From the NCBI GenBank assembly GCA_017618435.1, contig JAFZUH010000347.1, positions 1 through 6,400 on the forward strand: a DNA stretch of 6,400 nt, read 5' to 3'. Below the pieces are notes generated by a model. The model was not told the DNA's origin. It saw only the letters and a program-made list of their open reading frames with translations, and did not search any database. A program made the position numbers and the translations under genes. The DNA comes from Bacteroidales bacterium. GTDB taxonomy: Bacteria > Bacteroidota > Bacteroidia > Bacteroidales > WCHB1-69. Of this stretch, positions 1 to 6,225 are shown piece by piece; positions within the stretch are counted from its first letter, which is position 1, and the number at the start of each line of letters is the position of its first letter.

Positions 1-1
1 C

Positions 2-1048
2 AGTAATGTATCTTTAGGACGGCAAAACCAGTCTTCCGGTATATTCGGTATTATTCACGAAGATGAAATGCCCTATGGTACCGACTACACACACGAAAGC
101 CGTTTTGTTGTTCACCTTACTGCTTTAATAATGTTCTTTAGTGGACCATATTACTTGGTACTATTATTAATATATGCGTTTTTTGCTTTTTGCGGCAGCG
201 TATTTTTATATAAATATTTTGCACCTCAAAACAAAAAGAACAAAATTATATCTATCTTCGCTTGTTTTATGATACCTTCTACAACATTTTGGGCATCAGG
301 TATTTCCAAAGAAGTGCTGTTTTTCTTTTTTATCTCTTTAACTTTGTTTGTGTTACACAAATGTCTTTATCAGCAATGGACATTCAAACACATTGTCGTG
401 CTTTGCTTGTCGTTAGCAGGTATGACATACACGAAATTACATTTAACAGTTATATTTATTTGCTTGACTTTCATTTATATTTTTTGCAGATACAATACCG
501 GCAAATTACTTGTAAAATATTTTTGCGGATTGCTTATTCTGTTTATTATTTCAGCCGTGGTGCGATTTTTTGCATACAATTCCTATTTTGATATATGGTA
601 TGCCATTCAATATCAGAATAATTGTTTTATAGGAATGGAACAATATTCGCACATAGACGGGCAAACAGACATATATCTGCCGTTTTTAGAGGATAGTTTT
701 TTTTCTATTTTTAATGCGATACCAATCGCTTTGTTTAATGTTATTTATTATCCTGCCTTACAAACAACAGATATATATCATTTTTTTGCAGGTATGGAAA
801 CTTTATTGTTTATCGGTCTATTGATAAATTTGTGTATTCGTCTGTTTAAAAGAAAAACCGACAACGATTCATTGTTTTTGCTCATGTTTTGTCTATTGTC
901 ATTTATTTTAATAGGACTTTGCACGCCAAACGTTGGAGCCTTGTGCCGCTACAAATCCGTTTGTCTGCCTTTTTTATTCTATTTGTCGCTTGCTACGCCA
1001 ACCTATTCCCAACCGATTGTATCGCACTCACAAAAAAACAAACCATAA
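2..1048 (+). CDS. Polytopic membrane protein, 5'-partial (possible EpsG/Wzy-like polysaccharide polymerase)
   Basis: The reading frame is open from base 2, 22 codons before the first Met at 68, with no stop and no convincing ribosome binding site at 68. The gene therefore most likely starts left of the window. Numbering from the Met at 68, about eight to ten hydrophobic segments are visible (roughly 28-48, 58-70, 82-99, 107-119, 125-140, 147-165, 211-227, 240-258, 268-284, 298-309), with a polar loop at about 170-210. Two conserved-looking motifs are PSTTFWASGISKE (70-82) and TPNVGALCRYK (286-296). A late small-residue/Arg-Tyr motif of this kind is reminiscent of EpsG/O-antigen-polymerase-like proteins and of uncharacterised Bacteroidota envelope proteins. 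The function is inference: it could equally be a GT39-like transferase or an unassigned membrane protein. It converges on the leftward operon and is not part of it. The stop codon's last base is the first base of the hairpin at 1048-1076. Confidence 0.75.
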   Translation, partial: SNVSLGRQNQSSGIFGIIHEDEMPYGTDYTHESRFVVHLTALIMFFSGPYYLVLLLIYAFFAFCGSVFLYKYFAPQNKKNKIISIFACFMIPSTTFWASGISKEVLFFFFISLTLFVLHKCLYQQWTFKHIVVLCLSLAGMTYTKLHLTVIFICLTFIYIFCRYNTGKLLVKYFCGLLILFIISAVVRFFAYNSYFDIWYAIQYQNNCFIGMEQYSHIDGQTDIYLPFLEDSFFSIFNAIPIALFNVIYYPALQTTDIYHFFAGMETLLFIGLLINLCIRLFKRKTDNDSLFLLMFCLLSFILIGLCTPNVGALCRYKSVCLPFLFYLSLATPTYSQPIVSHSQKNKP

Positions 1049-1076
1049 ACAAGTGTATTTTGGAAATACACTTGTT
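1031..1076 (-). terminator. Hairpin terminator of the leftward operon, between convergent genes
   Basis: A perfect 13-bp inverted repeat, AACAAGTGTATTT (1048-1060) and AAATACACTTGTT (1064-1076), is separated by the 3-base loop TGG. Read leftward (minus strand), the stem is followed after five bases by a T-rich tract, seven uninterrupted T's at 1038-1032, as expected for an intrinsic terminator of the STAS-ending operon. Read rightward it is followed only by CAAAAATCAG, so rho-independent termination of the rightward gene is less certain, although the stem may still protect its 3' end. The stem is only moderately GC-rich. Folding energy was not computed. Confidence 0.7.
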
Positions 1077-1102
1077 CAAAAATCAGTTATTTCTGAATCA
1101 TT

Positions 1103-1405
1103 CTAACGGAATTCAAACAATTGGATGAATCCCGTCATCGAAAACACATTGCGAATATCGTTGTTCATGCCTGTGATGAACACCTTACTGCCTTTGGCTT
1201 TAGCATTTTTAAGTACCGTCAAAAAGAGACGTAACCCACTAGAGGAAATATAATCCAAGGCATTACAATCCAAAACAATATTTTTTCCTGCACAATCTGC
1301 AAGAGGTGCAATATCTTTTTCTGTTTGTGCGGCAACGGCAGTATCAAGACGGCCATCGAAGATAGCGATAAGTTCGCCGTTTTGTTCTTTAATTATCGTA
1401 TTCAT
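1103..1405 (-). CDS. STAS-domain anti-sigma factor antagonist (SpoIIAA/RsbV-like)
   Basis: This 100-residue protein is a single STAS domain of the usual length for SpoIIAA/RsbV proteins. It begins with a beta-strand pair around the G-R-L-D turn (18-21), then a helix (about 24-36), the strand NIVLDC (42-47) and the diagnostic loop LDYISSSGLRLF (50-61). By alignment to SpoIIAA, the phospho-acceptor is Ser55, the first Ser of S-S-G. The Asp that precedes it in SpoIIAA is Ser54 here. In this family the dephosphorylated STAS protein binds an anti-sigma factor or kinase and frees its target. Here the kinase and phosphatase are most likely the two catalytic domains of the gene immediately upstream, which ends four bases before this start, so translation is probably coupled. 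The ATG at 1405 is preceded by A/T-rich sequence without a Shine-Dalgarno motif. It is the last gene before the terminator. No sigma factor or other effector is encoded nearby, so the final target is unknown. Confidence 0.9.
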   Translation of the reverse strand: MNTIIKEQNGELIAIFDGRLDTAVAAQTEKDIAPLADCAGKNIVLDCNALDYISSSGLRLFLTVLKNAKAKGSKVFITGMNNDIRNVFSMTGFIQLFEFR

Positions 1406-1409
1406 ACTT

Positions 1410-3614
1410 TTATTTTATTTTCTTTTTTAAGGTAAGAATGTTCTGATTATTTTCATAAATATAACTTACTTCGTCCATAATTTGTCTGACAAGATAAATT
1501 CCCAGTCCACCAATCGGACGTTCTTCTACAGATAAAGTTGTATCCGGATCGGTTGCCATAGTCGGGTCGAATGGAACACCAGAATCTCTAATAACAAAAA
1601 TAAGTGTTTCATTTTCATAAGTGGCAGTGATATTTACTTCTCCCACTATGTCTTTAGGGTATGCGTAATTCATCACATTTACAACCACTTCTTCTATAGC
1701 AAGATTTATGTTCATGATAATAGATGTATCCACTCCATGTTTTACTGCCATGTCTTCGATAAAGGAAGACAATTGTGGCACTGTTTCCACATTATTGGGG
1801 AGAGTGATAGTTTGGGTATCGTTTGTTTTTGTTGTATCATTCAGATATTTATTAAGTTGAATAGCGAGCAAAGTAATATCATCACTTTGTTCTGCATTGC
1901 CTACAAAAGCCGCTATGGCCTCTGTAACATTGGCGATAAGTTCTTGTGGAGAAGGTGATGCTGTTTGAAGAACTTCCATCATACGTGCCTCACCAAAAAG
2001 TTCATGTGTTGAATTTTCCGCTTCTGTGAGCCCATCTGTATAAAGGAAAATAGTATCATTCGGATGTAAAAAAGTTTGTTGTATAGAATATTTCCAATCA
2101 GGCACCAACCCGACAGGTATATTGGCATCAACAGGTAACAAATCTGCTGTTTTATTCATCACTACAGAAGGACAATGTCCTGCATTGCAATATCTTAACA
2201 AGCCACTACGAAGATTTAGCACACCAACAAAAAGAGTTACAAACATAGAACTTTCATTCATTTCTGACATGGCATTGTTCATCTGCATTATCATTTTGTC
2301 AGGAGCATGTTCGTGTGCTGAAACAGTACGGAAAAGACTACGTGTTACAGCCATTACCAACGAGGCAGGAACTCCTTTTCCACTAACATCTCCAATACAA
2401 AAGAACAATTGTTCATCACGAATATAAAAGTCATAAAGGTCTCCACCTACTTCTTTGGCAGAAACAAGGCTACCGAACATTGATACCTCATCTCTATCGG
2501 GATATGGAGGAAAAGTTTTGGGAAGCATACCCATTTGAATATTGCTGGCAATGCGGAGTTCGCTACCGATGCGTTCCTTTTCGGCATTAACGGCTTGCAA
2601 ACGCATAAAGCCGCGTATTGTACGATACATAATAAAACCCATTAACGCCAATCCTAAAATCATTAATATAGTAAGTTGGGAAGTTACGGCATGCAAGCCC
2701 CGATAAATTTCGTTATCGTCAAATACAACAGCCATAGACCAGCCTGTTCCCCCTCCAACGGGAGAATAATAGATATAACTCTTTTCACCCGTGTTGCTTC
2801 GCACCTCAGCATGTCCACTATCTCCGGATAGCATAGACTTATTTATTCTATCAACTATCGTGTCATTTATTTGCTCGGTTATTTCATGAATATTGGTTTT
2901 CATAACCAATGTTTTATCCGGACAAGCCAATATATATCCGTTTCGGCTCACTAAAACAGAAGTTTGTTTGTCGCCATCTTTGGCCATAAACATCTCTTCA
3001 AGCCAATTCAGTGAAATATCCACCCCTATCAAGGCTATAGTTTTGCCTTCGGCATTACGTAGCGGCAATGTATAGGAACAGACCATTCCTTCCGCCCCAT
3101 CTTTGTCAAGATAAGGTTCTGACCAATGTCCGCTATCGGCGGCTACACCCTCAATAAACCATGGGGCATTCAAATAATCATGTGTTTCAGAACCGATTTG
3201 CCGTTCAACCAAAGTGCCGTCTGCAAGGCGTTTTACATAAGGTTCAAACCAACGCCCCTTTTCAGGATAATAATCAGCCTCAAATCCTATAAAAGCCCCT
3301 ATCAGCATAGTGTTTTGCGAAACCAACAAACGTTCAATAGCATACAACGAATCGGGATTGTCAAAATGCCGCTCAATAGCCCAGTACATATTATTAACGG
3401 CTGTTTCTACAGATTTTACAACTTGCAAAATCTCCATATTTTTAAGTTTCAATTCTGACTTGGCCCGTTGTTCCGCCTCTTGAGTAATACCGTTGCGGGT
3501 GAAATAATATTGTACAGCACTATTCAATTGAATCAATATGGCTGCAAGTATCAGTATTATCAGCCCGTTTCGTACTTGTAATGAACGTTTCCTTTGTCCC
3601 ACTTTTTTTTTCAT
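1410..3614 (-). CDS. Membrane sensor with Cache, PP2C/SpoIIE phosphatase and HATPase kinase domains
   Basis: This 734-residue protein probably senses an extracytoplasmic signal and sets the phosphorylation state of a STAS partner. The order is a basic N-terminus, TM1 (about 16-37), a periplasmic Cache-type sensor (about 40-308, with PWF at 151-153, WSEPYLD at 164-170 and GVDISL at 197-202), TM2 (about 313-332) and a short linker helix (about 333-365). A PP2C/SpoIIE phosphatase follows (about 375-590), then a C-terminal HATPase_c/RsbW-like domain (about 605-734). The metal-binding acidic residues of PP2C are present: GGDLYD (D392), GDVSGKG (D409), YTDG (D527) and SDD (D578/D579). The HATPase domain has an N-box (E642, N646), a G1-like DSG (677-679) and GGLG (702-705), so it looks catalytically complete. 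No clear HAMP domain is seen. Phosphatase and kinase in one chain, followed four bases later by a STAS gene, form a self-contained partner switch. The gene starts 17 bases after the ABC ATPase stop, and the ATG at 3614 with its KKK/RKR start suits a membrane topology signal. Confidence 0.92.
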   Translation of the reverse strand: MKKKVGQRKRSLQVRNGLIILILAAILIQLNSAVQYYFTRNGITQEAEQRAKSELKLKNMEILQVVKSVETAVNNMYWAIERHFDNPDSLYAIERLLVSQNTMLIGAFIGFEADYYPEKGRWFEPYVKRLADGTLVERQIGSETHDYLNAPWFIEGVAADSGHWSEPYLDKDGAEGMVCSYTLPLRNAEGKTIALIGVDISLNWLEEMFMAKDGDKQTSVLVSRNGYILACPDKTLVMKTNIHEITEQINDTIVDRINKSMLSGDSGHAEVRSNTGEKSYIYYSPVGGGTGWSMAVVFDDNEIYRGLHAVTSQLTILMILGLALMGFIMYRTIRGFMRLQAVNAEKERIGSELRIASNIQMGMLPKTFPPYPDRDEVSMFGSLVSAKEVGGDLYDFYIRDEQLFFCIGDVSGKGVPASLVMAVTRSLFRTVSAHEHAPDKMIMQMNNAMSEMNESSMFVTLFVGVLNLRSGLLRYCNAGHCPSVVMNKTADLLPVDANIPVGLVPDWKYSIQQTFLHPNDTIFLYTDGLTEAENSTHELFGEARMMEVLQTASPSPQELIANVTEAIAAFVGNAEQSDDITLLAIQLNKYLNDTTKTNDTQTITLPNNVETVPQLSSFIEDMAVKHGVDTSIIMNINLAIEEVVVNVMNYAYPKDIVGEVNITATYENETLIFVIRDSGVPFDPTMATDPDTTLSVEERPIGGLGIYLVRQIMDEVSYIYENNQNILTLKKKIK

Positions 3615-3631
3615 AAATATTATTTTTCTCT

Positions 3632-4720
3632 TTATTCTATTAAAAAGGTTAATTGCACTCCATTGTTTGTTTGTTGCGTTTGTATATCTTTACTCATGCC
3701 CCGTATTATCATCACAGACAGTTCATCTGCATCTTCCCTATCCAAAGGAGATATGTTTTCCCCTTTGTGAACAAAAACAACCTTTGATGAATAATCCAGT
3801 TCACTATAGGTTATTTCAATATGTATCGGATTGTTATATTTTGACAACAACATCAACATTTCCTCTACCACATGAGTGATAGGATTCATTCGTTCTGGCA
3901 TGGAATATCTGATACAGAATTGTTTGATTCGTGATGTCATATTATAAAAGTCAAAGTCTTTGTTTTCTATATCAAATATCAGTTTTCGAATAAGATGGAC
4001 AAAATTTCTTGTTTCCGTTTTTTTCGGATTGATAAAAATTTGTTCAGGTGTTCCATCTTCGTGAATTGTGCCATCGTACATAAAGAAAATACGAGAACTT
4101 ACTTCACGGGCAAATTTCATTTCATGGGTAACGATAAGCATTGTCATCTTTTCTTGTGCCAACGATTGTATAACACCTTGTACTTCACCAACCATTGTAG
4201 GGTCAAGTACGGAAGTTGGCTCATCAAAAAGAATAATATCGGGGTGCATAGCCAAAGTACGTGCTATGGCCACACGTTGCTTTTGCCCACCTGATAGTTG
4301 CGAGGGCATTGCAGATATTTTTTCTGCCATACCCACTTTGCGAAGATATTCTATACCTTCTTGTTCCGCTTGCGAACGGCTAAGACCATGCAACTTAATT
4401 GGTGCCAAAGTAACATTATCTAAAACAGAGAGATGTTCAAATAAGTTTAAACTTTGAAACACCATACCCATTTTTTCTCTCAATTTATTTAGCGGGTAAT
4501 TTTTTGACAAGATATTTTTGCCATTGACAATAATTTCGCCTGAAGTAGGGAACTCCAATAAGTTGAGCGTTCTCAAAAAAGTGCTTTTACCTGTACCTGA
4601 AGGACCAATAGTAGAGATTACCTCTCCCTTGTCAATATGACAATTCACATCTTTAAGCACCTGCGATTGTTTACCGTCAGATTGAACAAAAGTCTTTGTA
4701 AGATGTCGTACCGTAATCAT
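3632..4720 (-). CDS. Polar amino-acid ABC transporter ATPase (GlnQ/HisP-like) with C-terminal degenerate HATPase-like extension
   Basis: This 362-residue protein has residues 1-243 as a complete ABC ATPase of the polar amino-acid uptake family. It contains Walker A GPSGTGKST (39-47), Q-loop Gln89, signature LSGGQKQR (142-149), Walker B IILFDEPTS (162-170, catalytic E167), D-loop VLDP (171-174) and switch His199. The run DEPTSVLDPTMVGEV is typical of GlnQ/HisP. It would energise the permease fusion encoded just upstream, which it overlaps by four bases (ATGA). Family members normally end near residue 240-250. Here about 115 extra residues (roughly 248-362) follow. They align by eye with the HATPase domain of the next gene: N253-L289 matches its N-terminal helices including E-E, 308-330 the central strand and G1 region, and 333-361 the final helix and strand. 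The N-box Asn, the DxG and the GGLG glycines are absent, so this domain probably does not bind ATP. It could be an unrelated regulatory domain, but the co-linearity argues otherwise. Confidence 0.93.
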   Translation of the reverse strand: MITVRHLTKTFVQSDGKQSQVLKDVNCHIDKGEVISTIGPSGTGKSTFLRTLNLLEFPTSGEIIVNGKNILSKNYPLNKLREKMGMVFQSLNLFEHLSVLDNVTLAPIKLHGLSRSQAEQEGIEYLRKVGMAEKISAMPSQLSGGQKQRVAIARTLAMHPDIILFDEPTSVLDPTMVGEVQGVIQSLAQEKMTMLIVTHEMKFAREVSSRIFFMYDGTIHEDGTPEQIFINPKKTETRNFVHLIRKLIFDIENKDFDFYNMTSRIKQFCIRYSMPERMNPITHVVEEMLMLLSKYNNPIHIEITYSELDYSSKVVFVHKGENISPLDREDADELSVMIIRGMSKDIQTQQTNNGVQLTFLIE

Positions 4721-6225
4721 ATTTTTGTCCCCAATTTAAATAAATAATCAAGCAACTTGCTCATAAGCCATGCTAAAATAAAATAGACAAGCGTGATGAG
4801 TAACAATGGGAAAAAAGCCTCAAAAGTACGACTGCGTATCATATCGCTTGCCCGGGTAAGATCTTGAATGGCAATATATCCGACAATAGAAGTGTTTTTG
4901 ATAAGAGATACGGCTTCGCTTTTAAAATGAGGCAAGGCTTTTTTCAATGCCTGCGGTCCAATAATGTAACGAAATGTTTGCCAGCGGGTAAATCCCAAAG
5001 CAATGCCAGCCTCCTTTTGTCCGTTGCCTACTGCCTGAATAGACGTATTCATCATTGAAGAAGCAAAACAAGCAAAGGTCATGGAAAATGCTATAATAGA
5101 CACCATCAAAGCATTGAAGCCTGTAAATATAACATAAAACAATATCATCAGCAATACCACCATAGGAATACCCCGCAACACTATCGCATATCCGTTAGCA
5201 ATACTATTCAGCCAACGATAGCGGCTTTTTCGCATCAAATACAGTCCCACTCCAAGCAATGTACCGAAAAATATCGAAAAAAGAGTGATACGAATGGTAA
5301 CCCAAAGCCCTCTTGCCAAAAATTCCCAACGGTTTTCCACTAATAAATTATTGTTGAACGAACGTTTTATACTTTTCCGAAATCCTTCATTGACTTGAGC
5401 ATTTTCATCTATCACAAAAAAACCTCCATAACAACTAAAATGGCTATCACCAAAAGTCAATACTTTTTCCCGTTCTTCGGTAATAAACACTCCCCCCATA
5501 AAAATATCTATCGCATTTGACTGTAAGGCTGGAGCCAATGCTGCAAAATCATAAAGTGAAATTTCAACAGAACGACCGAGATAGCGACCAAAGCGTTTGG
5601 CTATTTCCACCTCAAAGCCCCGCCAATCTTTACCGACACAAAACGAAATCGGGGCTATCGTTTGACTGGTTCCCACTCGCAACAATTTTCCTCTAGTTTC
5701 TATATGATATTCGTCTGTAGTCATACCCACACTGTCATAATGATGAGCATTAAACCACTTGTCTTGTATCTCTTGCAGTTCTCCCGAGGCTTTCATCCCG
5801 GAAATAAATTTATTGAATTGAGCAACCAAAGCATAATCTTCCTTGCGAAATGCGAATCCGCAAGGATAACTTTTGCTTGTTTTAAATGCCAATTTAATGC
5901 CATTTTTTCTACGTATCTCATTATTGATAGAAGGCTCATCATACACAAAGGCATCTATACGTCCCTTTTTCAAGGCAACAATACAATCAATTGCTGTCGG
6001 GAGCCTAACCACTTTAACATCTTTACGTTGTGTGAGTTCTATTTCATAACTTGTTCCCGAAACAACACCTACAACTCGTCCGGACAAATCCGTCTCCGAT
6101 TGCAGAGCGTCCGCTGATTGTGTATTATTATGATTACAAGCACATATTAGTAACACACACAATAATGTTATCACAAAAATAAATATGTGCTTATTTTGCA
6201 TAACCCGTTTAAACGAAACCTCCAT
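4717..6225 (-). CDS. Amino-acid ABC transporter: substrate-binding protein fused to permease
   Basis: This 502-residue protein combines solute capture and membrane translocation for a polar amino acid. It has a signal or anchor segment (about 13-30) with a possible lipobox I-C-A-C ending at Cys30. The first module (about 45-160) is a type-3 binding-protein lobe II, with VGVVSGTSYE, VYDEP (D96) and KWF (156-158). The next module (about 178-275) is lobe I, with RVGTS, GFEVEIAKRFG, ALQSNAIDIFMGG and ITEEREKV (R252). The permease (about 300-502) has segments near 307-331, 346-369, 372-392 and 471-492 and an EAA loop, EAGIALG (405-411) through GPQA (423-426). In glutamine-binding protein the Asp and Arg matching D96 and R252 hold the ligand amino and carboxyl groups, so an amino acid is the likely substrate. 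Lobe order is reversed relative to stand-alone proteins. The ATG at 6225 gives the longest frame. Met9 (6201) is an equally plausible start and gives a tidier signal peptide. First gene of the operon. Confidence 0.93.
   Translation of the reverse strand: MEVSFKRVMQNKHIFIFVITLLCVLLICACNHNNTQSADALQSETDLSGRVVGVVSGTSYEIELTQRKDVKVVRLPTAIDCIVALKKGRIDAFVYDEPSINNEIRRKNGIKLAFKTSKSYPCGFAFRKEDYALVAQFNKFISGMKASGELQEIQDKWFNAHHYDSVGMTTDEYHIETRGKLLRVGTSQTIAPISFCVGKDWRGFEVEIAKRFGRYLGRSVEISLYDFAALAPALQSNAIDIFMGGVFITEEREKVLTFGDSHFSCYGGFFVIDENAQVNEGFRKSIKRSFNNNLLVENRWEFLARGLWVTIRITLFSIFFGTLLGVGLYLMRKSRYRWLNSIANGYAIVLRGIPMVVLLMILFYVIFTGFNALMVSIIAFSMTFACFASSMMNTSIQAVGNGQKEAGIALGFTRWQTFRYIIGPQALKKALPHFKSEAVSLIKNTSIVGYIAIQDLTRASDMIRSRTFEAFFPLLLITLVYFILAWLMSKLLDYLFKLGTKI

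Noticed and set aside
262..591. Alternative rightward frame inside the membrane protein gene
   Set aside because: It overlaps the longer frame in another phase. The longer frame has the regular transmembrane pattern and extends to the window edge.
1049..1128. End of a 79-codon frame (889-1128) running past the membrane protein stop into the terminator and STAS 3' end
   Set aside because: It starts inside the membrane protein gene, crosses the hairpin and has no recognisable features. No frameshift signal is seen that would join it to the main frame.
3538..4457. Several rightward frames of 99-129 codons opposite the ABC ATPase and the SpoIIE start
   Set aside because: All are antisense to genes with well-conserved motifs and show no domain signature of their own, so they are treated as chance frames.
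5662..6117. Rightward 151-codon open frame
   Set aside because: It lies fully antisense to the binding-protein/permease gene, has an unremarkable composition with no recognisable domain, and the minus-strand frame carries clear family motifs over the same bases.
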